Positions 19,676 to 28,645 of a DNA stretch of 41,686 bases are shown here, piece after piece; positions within the stretch are counted from its first letter, which is position 1, and every line of letters starts with the position of its first letter. Below the pieces are notes generated by a model that ran no database searches, was not told where the DNA came from, and was given only the letters and a program-made list of their open reading frames with translations. This DNA is from Xanthomonas cannabis pv. cannabis (lineage in GTDB: Bacteria > Pseudomonadota > Gammaproteobacteria > Xanthomonadales > Xanthomonadaceae), in the NCBI RefSeq assembly GCF_000802365.1, contig NZ_JSZE01000055.1, forward strand, positions 1 to 41,686, read 5' to 3'. The translations under genes and the position numbers were made by a program.

Positions 19676-20155
19676 TCAATTGAGTTTGAAGTAGGTTCCG
19701 TTGTGTTGGGCGTCGTAGCAGGTGGCGCCCTGCAGGCGCTTGTCGCCTGGGCTGCCTGGGTTGAGCGGATAGATGTGACATGCGCCAAACGGTGCGGGGT
19801 TGCCAGCGAAGCGCAGCGTGAAGTGCTGCGTGTCGTCGGTTGCGCTGGTATGGACGCCCCCATTGGCCTGGATCGTGACCTCGCACGTGGCTTGCGGTGC
19901 AAGCTGACATTGCCGGAGGATCGTCTGCAGCGGCCCGCCGATGTTGGCGTACATGCCCGAGATCCAGTTGTTGATGGCCTGATTGGCATTGGCATTCCAT
20001 TGCTGTGTCGCCAGCGCACTCTGGCTCACGGCCAGCAAACTCATCGACAGCAGGACGGCAAACACGCGCCATGCGCGTGCGTGCGAACGCGGTCCGGCTG
20101 GGCGTGCATGCAGATGGACAGCATGGGAGCAGTGGGTGATCGGTTGGATGGTCAT
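19676..20155 (-). CDS. Small secreted protein of unknown function
   Basis: 159 residues from ATG 20155, with AAGGA about seven bases upstream. The N-terminus is long and His/Arg-rich before a hydrophobic stretch (VFAVLLSMSLLAVSQSALA), so a Sec signal with an extended n-region is likely. The mature part of about 110 residues starts TQQWNANANQ and has four cysteines (in RQC, ATCEV, GACHI and ATCYD) that could form two disulfides. I recognise no family. It is convergent with ggt and faces a 464-bp empty stretch upstream. It is likely periplasmic or extracellular. It could be a plant-interaction factor, but nothing in the sequence shows it. Confidence 0.7.
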   Translation of the reverse strand: MTIQPITHCSHAVHLHARPAGPRSHARAWRVFAVLLSMSLLAVSQSALATQQWNANANQAINNWISGMYANIGGPLQTILRQCQLAPQATCEVTIQANGGVHTSATDDTQHFTLRFAGNPAPFGACHIYPLNPGSPGDKRLQGATCYDAQHNGTYFKLN

Positions 20156-20619
20156 GGGCGGTCCTTGAAAGAGAAAGGCGCGATGCGACATGTGCGGTGC
20201 CCGCGTGCGGATGCGGGTATCGATAACTGCCGCGCAAGGGTGCGGTGATGCCGTTCGTCACGGCGCCGCCAGGGTAGATCCGCGACATCGGAAAAAATTG
20301 GTCGAAACGATGGCAATCACCGTGTCTTCGCTGGGAAACGACCAGTGATCGCGTCGGGGTCAGTGGCGTGCACGAGCGATCGCACCGATGCGGTGGAATC
20401 GCCGACGAGGTGCGATGAAGGTGGCGGCAATTCGCAAGCGCGGGCTGGAAACGCACGACCGGCCGCACGTACCGCTACCTCAGTGCTGGTCCGTGCAAGG
20501 GTTCCGAACCTGGCGCTGGTGATAGCGTGCTTGGCGCAGGGCCGGCTGCTGACCGTTCGGGCTGGTTGCGAGTGCAGTCCGGGCTTGTGGTCGCGATGCA
20601 CCGCCGTCACCATTGAGGC
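20156..20619. other. Divergent intergenic region, no gene seen
   Basis: 464 bp upstream of both the small secreted protein (minus) and the GH9 cellulase (plus), so it holds both promoters. A TGGTCG / CGACCA inverted pair at 20,299-20,304 and 20,338-20,343 is present but widely spaced. Reading frames across it are unconvincing. Confidence 0.45.
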
Positions 20620-22362
20620 ATGACTATTCGCCACGTTGTGCTGACCACTGTCCTCATGCTCGCTTCTGCAGGTTGCTCTGCGCAGCAGGAAGCCGATGCC
20701 GCTCCGGGCCTCATTCGCGTCAACCAGCTCGGGTACCTGCCTGGCTCGACCAAACTGGCGGTTGTCGCGCTACCACAGGGTGCGGCGATCGGCTCGGACC
20801 GCTTTACCGTCGAAGATGCACACGGCCGCAAGGTGCTGCAAGGCACCTTGCAACCGCCAGCGCTGTGGACGCCAGCCGGGCAGCAGGCGCGGGTGGCGGA
20901 TTTTTCCGGCCTGCGTGCGGCCGGCAGCTACCGGTTGAAGGTCGACGGGCTGCCGGCATCGGATCCGTTCCCCATCGATGCGCACGCCTACCAGCCGTTG
21001 GTCGATGCCTCGCTGAAGGCGTTCTATTTCAACCGCGCCAGTACCGCGCTGCCGGCGCAGTTTGCCGGGCGCTATGCGCGTGCGGCCGGGCATCCGGATA
21101 CGCAGGTGCGCATCCATCCGTCCGCGGCCTCGGCCACGCGCCCGGCCGACAGCGTGATCAGTGCGCCCAAGGGCTGGTACGACGCTGGCGACTACAACAA
21201 GTACATCGTCAATTCCGGCATCAGCACCTACACGTTGCTGGCGGCCTACGAACATTATCCGGCGCTGTTCAAGGCAAAGCCCCTGACCATTCCGGACGAC
21301 GCGCACGGCGTGCCGGGCATCCTGCAGGAGACCTTGTGGAACCTGGAATGGATGCTGGCCATGCAGGACCCGGCCGATGGCGGCGTCTACCACAAGCTCA
21401 CCGACAAGCAGTTCGACGGGTTGGTGATGCCGGACCAGGCCAAGCAGCAACGCTATGTGGTGATGAAGGCCGCAGCCGCCACGCTGGACTTTGCCGCGGC
21501 GATGGCCGCGGCCAGCCGCGTGTATGCACCCTTCGATAAACAGTATCCGGGCATGTCGGCACGCATGTTGAAGGCCGCGCGGGCCGCGTGGACGTGGGCG
21601 CAGCAGCATCCGGATGTGATCTATCGCCAGCCCGACGATGTGCGTACCGGTGGCTACGACGACGCGCAGGTGGACGACGAATTTGCCTGGGCAGCAGCGG
21701 AGCTGTACGTGACCACCGGCGAGGACAAGTTCTACGATGCGATGCTGGCGCGCAACGTGCCGGCCAGCGTGCCGAATTGGGGCAGCGTGGGCGGACTGGC
21801 CTGGATGTCGCTGGCCGCGCACCGCGACACGCTGACCGCGCATGCCGACCGTGCCCGCATCACGCGCGAAATCACCGGCCTGGCGCAGCAGCTGGCCGAT
21901 GCGTGGCAGGCATCGCCGTGGCGGCTGGCGATGAACGACGAGGATTTCGTCTGGGGCAGCAATGCCGCGGTGCTCAACCGCGCGATGATGTTGTTGCAAG
22001 GCTATGGCCTGACCCGGCAGCGCACGTATCTGGATGCCGCGCAGTCGCACCTGGATTACATCCTGGGCCGTAATCCGCTGGGCCTGTCGTTTGTCACCGG
22101 GGTCGGGCAGCGCACGCCAATGCATATCCACCATCGCCCTTCCGAAGCGGACGGCATCGCCGCGCCGGTGCCGGGCTGGCTGGCCGGCGGCCCGCAGCCG
22201 GGCCATCAGGACGCCAAAGACTGCAAGGTGGCCTATCCGTCCACGTTGCCGGCGCTGTCGTATCTGGATGACACCTGCAGTTACGCGACCAACGAGGTGG
22301 CCATCAACTGGAACGCGCCGCTGGTGTATGTGAGTGCGGCGATTGAGGCATCGACGCGGTAG
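20620..22362 (+). CDS. GH9 endoglucanase (cellulase), lipoprotein
   Basis: 580 residues. The N-terminus ends in the lipobox SAGC with acylated Cys near residue 19, so it is membrane anchored after export. Residues about 30-115 form the CelD_N immunoglobulin-like domain (IRVNQLGYLPGSTKLAVV). The (alpha/alpha)6 GH9 domain has the catalytic aspartates in WYDAGDYNKY (Asp188 and Asp191), the GRNPLGLSFVTGVG and HHRPS signatures, and the acid catalyst Glu559 in TNEVAINWNAP. It hydrolyses beta-1,4-glucan such as cellulose. It appears monocistronic. Together with the arabinosidase locus it supports a plant cell-wall-degrading life style. Confidence 0.95.
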   Translation: MTIRHVVLTTVLMLASAGCSAQQEADAAPGLIRVNQLGYLPGSTKLAVVALPQGAAIGSDRFTVEDAHGRKVLQGTLQPPALWTPAGQQARVADFSGLRAAGSYRLKVDGLPASDPFPIDAHAYQPLVDASLKAFYFNRASTALPAQFAGRYARAAGHPDTQVRIHPSAASATRPADSVISAPKGWYDAGDYNKYIVNSGISTYTLLAAYEHYPALFKAKPLTIPDDAHGVPGILQETLWNLEWMLAMQDPADGGVYHKLTDKQFDGLVMPDQAKQQRYVVMKAAAATLDFAAAMAAASRVYAPFDKQYPGMSARMLKAARAAWTWAQQHPDVIYRQPDDVRTGGYDDAQVDDEFAWAAAELYVTTGEDKFYDAMLARNVPASVPNWGSVGGLAWMSLAAHRDTLTAHADRARITREITGLAQQLADAWQASPWRLAMNDEDFVWGSNAAVLNRAMMLLQGYGLTRQRTYLDAAQSHLDYILGRNPLGLSFVTGVGQRTPMHIHHRPSEADGIAAPVPGWLAGGPQPGHQDAKDCKVAYPSTLPALSYLDDTCSYATNEVAINWNAPLVYVSAAIEASTR

Positions 22363-22423
22363 GACGTGCGGTTTTCGAAGTGGTGCCGGCACCCTCGTAG
22401 CGATCGCACACTGCAGCTGTTCC

Positions 22424-22533
22424 TTCTCCACTCGGGAGAAGCTGGCGCGTAGCGCCGGATGAGGGTGCGGCGTCGGCAGGAACACTGACGCACCGTACCC
22501 TCACCCCAACCCCTCTCCCGAGGGGAGAGGGGC
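22424..22533. repeat. Inverted pair of interspersed repeats with hairpin
   Basis: The left part (22,424-22,470: CTTCTCCACTCGGGAGAAGC then GCGTAGCGCC) and the right part (22,492-22,533) are related copies in opposite orientation. The right part contains a perfect 10-bp stem CCCCTCTCCC / GGGAGAGGGG at 22,510-22,532, and its reverse complement matches 12,987-13,018. It sits exactly between the convergent GH9 and upp genes, and could serve as a bidirectional transcription barrier. Confidence 0.75.
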
Positions 22534-22549
22534 CTCAAGCCAGCGCCGT

Positions 22550-23182
22550 TCACTCCACCCGCGTGCCAAAGATCCGGTCGCCCGCATCGCCCAGGCCGGG
22601 CAGGATGTAACCCTTTTCGTTGAGGTGGTCATCGATGGCGGCGGTGTAGACCTCCACGTCCGGATGCGCTGCTTCCAGGGCCTTTAGGCCTTCCGGTGCG
22701 GCGACCAGGAAGATGCCCTTGATGCGGCGCGCACCGGCGCGCTTGAGCATGTCGATGGTGGCGATCAGGGTGCCGCCGGTGGCCAGCATCGGGTCCAGGA
22801 TCAGTGCCTCGCGCTCTTCCAGGCGGCCGGTGAGGCGTTCGAAGTAGGGCACCGGCTGCAGGGTTTCTTCGTCGCGCTGCAGGCCGACCACGCTGACGCG
22901 TGCCGCCGGGATCAGGGCCAGCACACCGGGCAGCATGCCCAGGCCCGCGCGCAGGATCGGCACCAGGGTGATCTTGGCCCCGGCGATGCGCTGCACGTTC
23001 ACCGGGCCGGCCCAGCCCTGTTGCACATGCGATTCGGTGTCCAGGTTCGCCGTGGCCTCGTAAGCCAGCAGGGTGCCCAGCTCGGTGACCAGTTCGCGAA
23101 AGCCCTTGGTGCTCAGGGCGGCATCGCGCAACAGGCCGATTTTGTGCTGGACGAGGGGGTGGCGGACTTCGACGATTTTCAT
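22550..23182 (-). CDS. upp: Uracil phosphoribosyltransferase
   Basis: 210 residues from ATG 23182 (MKIVEVRHP). It forms UMP from uracil and PRPP in pyrimidine salvage. The type I PRTase PRPP-binding loop is seen in [19 protein letters not shown], and the C-terminal uracil-binding segment in [13 protein letters not shown]. Length is as usual for bacterial Upp. It is divergent from the TonB receptor gene at 23,334, with a 151-bp shared promoter region. Confidence 0.97.
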   Translation of the reverse strand: MKIVEVRHPLVQHKIGLLRDAALSTKGFRELVTELGTLLAYEATANLDTESHVQQGWAGPVNVQRIAGAKITLVPILRAGLGMLPGVLALIPAARVSVVGLQRDEETLQPVPYFERLTGRLEEREALILDPMLATGGTLIATIDMLKRAGARRIKGIFLVAAPEGLKALEAAHPDVEVYTAAIDDHLNEKGYILPGLGDAGDRIFGTRVE

Positions 23183-23333
23183 GGGCGGCGACAGGCAGGA
23201 AAGAGGCACAGTGTGCCGCAGCCAGCCAGGGCGTCGCCACAGTGCGCATGTGATCGCGCTTGCACATGTCATGTCGGTGAAACGTCGCGGACATAGTGTG
23301 CACACCCATTCTTAACCGATTGGGGAAGCACTC

Positions 23334-25895
23334 GTGTCGAACAAGACTCCGCTCTGTCTCGCGATCACGCTGACGCTGGCGAGCGCCGGCTGGGGCCCGC
23401 AGGCACATGCGGCAGAGCCTGTTGCCGCCGGCGGTGCCGCCAGCGGTGCAGCCGCCATCGATCTGGAACGCCTGGAAGTGCGCCCGCAACAGGAAGCGCA
23501 GGAGCGCGCGGTCGACCTCAAGCGCGGCTCCGATGCCATCCAGGACGCCGTCGCCTCCGATGCGCTGGGGCGTTACCCCGACAAGAACGTTGCAGAATCC
23601 TTGCAGCGCCTGCCCGGTGTCAGCGTCACCCGCGACCAGGGCGAAGGGCGTTTTGTGGTCATCCGCGGCCTGGATTCGGCGCTCAACAGCGTGACCATCG
23701 ACGGCATGAACATGGGCACGCCCGAAGACGGCACGCGTTCCACGCCGCTGGACGTGATCCCCTCCGATTCCACCGAGCGCCTGAAGGTGGTGAAGTCGCC
23801 GACCCCGGACATGCCGGGCGATTCGATCGGTGGCGCCATCCAGGTCGAATCCACCTCCGCCTTCGACCGCGATGGGCGCACGCTGCGCGGCTCGATCGAG
23901 GGCAGCCATCAGTCGCTGTCCGGCAAGACCAGCCCCAAGGGCGCGTTCAACTACAGCGATATTGTCGGCGGCACCTTCGGCGTGGCGGTGGGGGTCAACT
24001 ACCAGGACCGCGAGTTCGAATCGGACAATACCGAAGTGGCCTACGACAGCTTCGAAGGTGGCGCTGCTGACGATCTGTTCGCTGGCCAGGTGCAGCGCCG
24101 CAAATACTTCATCGAGCGGACCCGCATGGGCGCCAACCTCAATCTGGACTGGCGCCCCGACGCGGACAACCGCTATTACCTGCGCACGCTGTACAGCCGC
24201 TTCGACGATGCCGAAACGCGCCAGCGCACCATCTTCGGCCTGGCCGATGGGCAGGTGAGCGCCAACGGCGATGGCACCTACACCGTGGCCGATCTGCCGG
24301 CCGACAGCATTTCCAAGCGCGTGCGTTACCGCACCAAGAAGGAAGACAACACCGCAATCAGCGTCGGTGGCGAGAACCGCCTGAGCAGCGCCACCATCGA
24401 TTACAAGGCCGGCTACACCAAGACCACCGAGCGGGTGAACGACGAGATGGAGGCGTACTTCGATTACGACGGCGACGACCTCTCGGCTACGGTGGACCAG
24501 CGCAGCGGCATCCCGCGCCTGGGGTTTTCGGATAACGGCTGGCAGAGCAACCAGGAGTTCGTGTTCGACCGCTTCGTGCTTGCGCCCAAGCGGGTGGACG
24601 ACAGCGAGCGCAGCGCGCAGATCAACGTGCGCTTCGACGGCGAGCATTCCAGCCTGAAGATGGGGGTGCTCGGCCGCTGGCGCGAGCGCGATGTCAATGT
24701 GGACGAAAGCGAGCTGCGTCGCGGTCCGGCGATCGATCTGAGCGACTGGACCACCGCCGCGCCGGAACACCGTGGCGGCACCCTGGGCGAAAGCATCGGC
24801 TCGGACGGCATGCGCCGTTACTGGAACACCTCCGGCAATCTGTACAGCGCACGCCCGCAGGATGTCGGCGGCAATCTGCAGACCTCGCTGCAGGACGACT
24901 ACAAGGCCACCGAAGACGTGTTCGCCACCTATGTGATGGGCACCTGGGACATCGGCGCGCTGCGCGCGATTGCCGGTGTGCGCGTGGAAAACACCCAGTT
25001 CGACGCCACCGGCAACCAGGTCGACGTGGCCGAGAACGGCCGCACCGCCACGGTGACGCCGCGCGAAGCCTCCAGCAGCTACACCAACGTGCTGCCTGGC
25101 CTGCATCTGCGCTACGATACCGGCAACGACTGGGTGCTGCGGTTTGCCGCCAACAAGACCTTGTCGCGGCCTGCGTTCGGCGATGTCTCCCCACGCGTGA
25201 GCATCAATCGTGGCGACAACGAGGTGAACGTCGGCAACCCCGATCTCGATCCGTATCGCTCCACCAACCTGGACCTGTCGTTCGAAAAGTACATCGGCAG
25301 CACCGGCCTGATCTCGCTGGGCGTGTTCGACAAGTCGATCGACGACTACATCGTGCAGACCATCAGCACCAACGATGCCGAGTTCCCCGACCTGCAGGTC
25401 ACGCGCTCGATCAACGGCGACACCGCCAAGGTGCGCGGCGCCGAATTCAACTGGCAGCAGGCGCTGGACTTCCTGCCCGAAGGCTGGAACGGCCTGCTGG
25501 TCGGCGCCAGCGCCACCGTGCTGGACAGCGACTTCGATCCCGGCCTGAGCGATCGCGCCGGCGAGGACTTCACCTTGCCGCGCTCGTCCAAGCGCATCTA
25601 CAGCGGCCACCTGGGCTACGAAAAATACGGCTTCAGTGCGCGGGTTGCGGCGGTGTACCGCAGCGAGTACCTGGACACCATCGGCGAAAGCCGCGCGTAC
25701 GATATCTATGTCGCCCCGCATACCCAGCTGGATTTCAGCATGAACTACCAATTCAACAGCCACGTCAGCCTGTATCTGGAAGCGCAGAACCTGCTGGACG
25801 AACCGCTGGAGCTGTACCAGGGCGTGCCCTCGCGCACGCTGCAGAACGAAGAGTACGGCCGCACCTACGCGCTCGGCCTGAAGGTGGCACTGTGA
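23334..25895 (+). CDS. TonB-dependent receptor of a phytase operon
   Basis: 853 residues from GTG 23334, preceded by GGGGAAG. The signal peptide ends near residue 27 (PQAHAAEP). The plug domain (about 60-190) carries the pattern of the larger Xanthomonas/Caulobacter receptors: DALGRYPDKNVAESLQRLPG, then VIRGLDSALNSVTIDG and PGDSIGGAIQVES. The remainder is a beta-barrel ending GLKVAL rather than the usual Phe. The stop overlaps the phytase start by four bases (GTGA), so receptor and phytase are coupled. The likely ligand is phytate, an inositol phosphate or another phosphorylated product, by context. It is first in a three-gene operon divergent from upp. I saw no clear Pho box upstream. Confidence 0.9.
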   Translation: MSNKTPLCLAITLTLASAGWGPQAHAAEPVAAGGAASGAAAIDLERLEVRPQQEAQERAVDLKRGSDAIQDAVASDALGRYPDKNVAESLQRLPGVSVTRDQGEGRFVVIRGLDSALNSVTIDGMNMGTPEDGTRSTPLDVIPSDSTERLKVVKSPTPDMPGDSIGGAIQVESTSAFDRDGRTLRGSIEGSHQSLSGKTSPKGAFNYSDIVGGTFGVAVGVNYQDREFESDNTEVAYDSFEGGAADDLFAGQVQRRKYFIERTRMGANLNLDWRPDADNRYYLRTLYSRFDDAETRQRTIFGLADGQVSANGDGTYTVADLPADSISKRVRYRTKKEDNTAISVGGENRLSSATIDYKAGYTKTTERVNDEMEAYFDYDGDDLSATVDQRSGIPRLGFSDNGWQSNQEFVFDRFVLAPKRVDDSERSAQINVRFDGEHSSLKMGVLGRWRERDVNVDESELRRGPAIDLSDWTTAAPEHRGGTLGESIGSDGMRRYWNTSGNLYSARPQDVGGNLQTSLQDDYKATEDVFATYVMGTWDIGALRAIAGVRVENTQFDATGNQVDVAENGRTATVTPREASSSYTNVLPGLHLRYDTGNDWVLRFAANKTLSRPAFGDVSPRVSINRGDNEVNVGNPDLDPYRSTNLDLSFEKYIGSTGLISLGVFDKSIDDYIVQTISTNDAEFPDLQVTRSINGDTAKVRGAEFNWQQALDFLPEGWNGLLVGASATVLDSDFDPGLSDRAGEDFTLPRSSKRIYSGHLGYEKYGFSARVAAVYRSEYLDTIGESRAYDIYVAPHTQLDFSMNYQFNSHVSLYLEAQNLLDEPLELYQGVPSRTLQNEEYGRTYALGLKVAL

Positions 25896-27028
25896 TCGCA
25901 ACGCGCGCGCGGCTCCACACAACGTTACTCCACACCACGCTGCTCGCCAGCGCGCTGGCGCTGACCGCCTGCGCCAGCGCACCGGCCGACCGCGAAGCCG
26001 ACGAGGCATTGCTGAAAGACCCCTTGCTCAGCGAGGCCAAGGTGGCGCACCAGGTGGTGCCGGAGGCCTTCATCACCGCGCTGACCCCGGCCGACAATCT
26101 GGATTCGCCGGCCAGCTGGAGTGCGCCCGATGGCAGCCGCTGGTTGATCGCCACCGCCAAGGCCACGCATGCGCTGGTGGTGTTCGACGGCGACAGCGGC
26201 AAGCGGCTGCGGGTGGTGGGCGGCAAGGGCAAGGCACTGGGCAAGCTGGATCGCCCCAACGGCATTTCGGTGGTGGATGACCTGGTGTTCGTGGTGGAGC
26301 GCGACAACCGCCGCGTGCAGGTGTTTTCGCTGCCGGATTTCAGGCCGCTGACCGCGTTCGGCCAGGATGCGCTGCGCGAGCCCTACGGGCTGTGGGTGCG
26401 CAAGCACGACGGCGGCTACGAGGTGGTGGTCAGCGACAACTACATGTCGCCGGCCAACAAGGACCAGCCGCCGCCGCTGGCCGAGCTGGGCCAGCGTTTC
26501 CGGCGCTATCAGCTGAACGCGACAGGGCAGGGCTGGCAGGCGCGGCTGACGCAGAGCTTTGGCGATACCACCGAGGCCGGTGCCATCCGTATTGCCGAGT
26601 CGGTCTTCGGCGACGAGGCCAATGCGCGGCTGATGATTGCCGAAGAGGACGTGGCCGTCGGCACCCAATTGCGCGAATACGGCATGGACGGGCGCTATCG
26701 CGGGCGTAATGTCGGCACCGGGCTGTTCAAGGCGCAGGCCGAAGGCCTGACCTTGCTGCAATGCGCCGACGGCAGCGGTTACTGGATCGCCACCGATCAG
26801 TTCAAGGACCGCAGCGTGTTCCAGGTGTTCGACCGCGAGACGCTGGCGCACGTGGGCGCCTTCGCCGGCCGGGTGACTGCCAACACCGACGGTGTGTGGC
26901 TGGACCAACGTGGCGACGCGCGCTTTCCCGGTGGCGTGTTCTACGCGCTGCACGACGACCAGGCGGTGGCGGCCTTCGATTGGCGCGACATCGCGCGCAC
27001 CTTGCGGCTGAAGGACTGCGCGCCATGA
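25892..27028 (+). CDS. Beta-propeller phytase, lipoprotein
   Basis: 378 residues, GTG start. The signal sequence ends in the lipobox LTAC (Cys near residue 28). The body is a six-bladed beta-propeller-type sequence. The C-terminal blades match the 3-phytase family: QAEGLTLLQCADGSGYWIAT, then FQVFDRETLAHVGAF, NTDGVWLD and FPGGVFYALHDD. By family knowledge these calcium-dependent enzymes cut inositol hexakisphosphate. It overlaps the upstream receptor and the downstream phosphatase by four bases each, which predicts stoichiometric coupling. It is membrane anchored, probably in the periplasm. I have not verified every calcium ligand. Confidence 0.88.
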   Translation: MIATRARLHTTLLHTTLLASALALTACASAPADREADEALLKDPLLSEAKVAHQVVPEAFITALTPADNLDSPASWSAPDGSRWLIATAKATHALVVFDGDSGKRLRVVGGKGKALGKLDRPNGISVVDDLVFVVERDNRRVQVFSLPDFRPLTAFGQDALREPYGLWVRKHDGGYEVVVSDNYMSPANKDQPPPLAELGQRFRRYQLNATGQGWQARLTQSFGDTTEAGAIRIAESVFGDEANARLMIAEEDVAVGTQLREYGMDGRYRGRNVGTGLFKAQAEGLTLLQCADGSGYWIATDQFKDRSVFQVFDRETLAHVGAFAGRVTANTDGVWLDQRGDARFPGGVFYALHDDQAVAAFDWRDIARTLRLKDCAP

Positions 27029-28404
27029 ACGCCCCACGCAGGGTGCTGTCCGTGGTGGTGTCGGTGCTTGCGCTGGCCGCTGGCCAGGTATGTGCGGCCG
27101 AGCACGCTGCCGAGCCGAACACGCAGGTGCCGGCCGGCTCCACCCACTATGTGGCCGACGGCTTTCCCGACCGCATCGTCGCCACGCCGGCGCAGGATGC
27201 GGGCACCGGGTTTGCGGTGGCCTGGCGCACCGATGCCAGCGTCAGCCAGCCCTGGCTGGAACTGGTGGTTGCCGGCGATTCGCCCGACCTGGGCACGCCG
27301 CGGCGCATCCGTGCCACCACGGCGACGCTGGCCAGCGAAAATGGCAGCTCGCACCATCACCGGGCCGAGATCGCCGGGCTCACGCCGGACACACTGTATG
27401 CCTATCGCGTGCAGGGCCACGACACCTGGGGCGCCTGGAATCAGTTCCGTACCGCTGCCACGCCGGACGCCCCGCTGACGCTGCTGTATTTCGGCGATAC
27501 CCAGAACAAGAACCTCAGCCTGGTCTCGCGGGTGATCCGCCAGGCATGGCGCTCGGCGCCGGACGCGCGGCTTACGTTGTTCGCCGGCGACCTGGTCAGC
27601 GGCAAGGACGGCCAGGACGACAACGAGTGGGCGGAATGGTTCGAAGCCGGGCGCTGGCTGCTCGAAGGCACCGCGGTGGCGCCGGCGCCGGGCAACCACG
27701 AGTATCACGAGGAAGGCGACGAGTCTCCGCAGGCGACCCGCACCCTGGGCAACCATTGGCCGGTGACCTTTGCATTGCCGCATAACGGGCCCTCGGCCAC
27801 CGCGCGCACCAGCTACTGGTTCGATTACCAGGGCGTGCGCATTGCCGTGCTCGATGGCACCTCGGTGCTGGATCTGGGCACCGGCCCGGCGCAGGCGCAG
27901 TGGCTGGACAAGGTATTGGCCGACAACCCGCATCCGTGGTCGATCGTGCTCATCCACCAGCCGTTCTTCTCGCCGCGTGCCGATCGCGAGAACGAAAAAC
28001 TGGTGGAGCAGGTTTTGCCGGTGATTCGCCGGCACAAGGTGGATCTGGTGCTGCAAGGCCATGACCACACCTACGGCCGGCGCGGCGACCAGCCGGGGCA
28101 GGCGACGCCGGTATTCGTGGTGTCGGTGGCCGGGCCCAAGCAGTACCGCCTCTCGGACATGGCGCGCAAGACCATGCGGCCGGTGGGTGAAGACACCCAG
28201 TTGTATCAGGTGCTTCGACTGGACAGGCAGCGCCTGGTGTACGAATCGCGCACCGCCACAGGCCGCTTGTACGACGCATTCGAATTGCAACGCGATGCAC
28301 AGGGTGCAAAGCGGTTGATCGAGCATGTGCAAGGACGTATCGCCCCACGCACGTGCCCGCGCGAGGCGACCTTGAAAGGGCGGGCGGATCGGTGCTGGGA
28401 GTGA
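27025..28404 (+). CDS. Purple-acid-type metallophosphatase with Fn3-like domain
   Basis: 459 residues. A signal peptide (VVSVLALAAGQVCAAE) is followed by an N-terminal fibronectin-III-like domain at about 45-150 (LTPDTLYAYRVQG). The calcineurin-like metallophosphoesterase domain follows with all expected ligands: YFGDTQ, FAGDLVSGKDGQ, PGNHEYH, LIHQPFF and LQGHDHTYGRR. This two-domain layout is that of purple acid phosphatases, which hydrolyse phosphomonoesters with a binuclear metal centre. The ATG overlaps the phytase TGA. It probably finishes dephosphorylation of the phytase products in the periplasm. Confidence 0.92.
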   Translation: MNAPRRVLSVVVSVLALAAGQVCAAEHAAEPNTQVPAGSTHYVADGFPDRIVATPAQDAGTGFAVAWRTDASVSQPWLELVVAGDSPDLGTPRRIRATTATLASENGSSHHHRAEIAGLTPDTLYAYRVQGHDTWGAWNQFRTAATPDAPLTLLYFGDTQNKNLSLVSRVIRQAWRSAPDARLTLFAGDLVSGKDGQDDNEWAEWFEAGRWLLEGTAVAPAPGNHEYHEEGDESPQATRTLGNHWPVTFALPHNGPSATARTSYWFDYQGVRIAVLDGTSVLDLGTGPAQAQWLDKVLADNPHPWSIVLIHQPFFSPRADRENEKLVEQVLPVIRRHKVDLVLQGHDHTYGRRGDQPGQATPVFVVSVAGPKQYRLSDMARKTMRPVGEDTQLYQVLRLDRQRLVYESRTATGRLYDAFELQRDAQGAKRLIEHVQGRIAPRTCPREATLKGRADRCWE

Positions 28405-28417
28405 CGTAAAGATGACA
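28402..28417. promoter_or_regulatory. Weak Pho-box-like direct repeat
   Basis: TGACG-TAAAGA-TGACA: two TGACR elements spaced 11 bp with an A/T-rich spacer, the layout of a PhoB half-box pair in reverse orientation. It overlaps the phosphatase stop codon and lies 230 bp before the glycosyltransferase. It may be chance. Confidence 0.2.
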
Positions 28418-28645
28418 ACGCGACGATTATTCGGGCGAATCGTCGTGGTGAATGAGGGCATTGTGAGGAACCTTCGCGCGCGCATAGATTCTTCGAATAA
28501 CGCGCGGGTGTCCTATCGAAAAATGCGAATTACGTCACATTGATAATGCGGCTACGGTGGGTGCGCCGAACTCGTGTCCGTGGCGCCCTGCAATGCGGTG
28601 CCACGGCGCAGGGTCCGGTTCCCCCAGCCCCACCGAGCCGTGCCC

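Noticed and set aside
23183-23333. Possible Pho box upstream of the phytase operon
   Set aside because: A TGTCA element is present but the second element at 11 bp spacing is not, so the match is not better than chance.
22629-26009. 1,126-codon minus-strand frame across upp and the second TonB receptor
   Set aside because: Antisense to the receptor and out of frame with upp; both real genes have complete motifs. No domain is visible in it.
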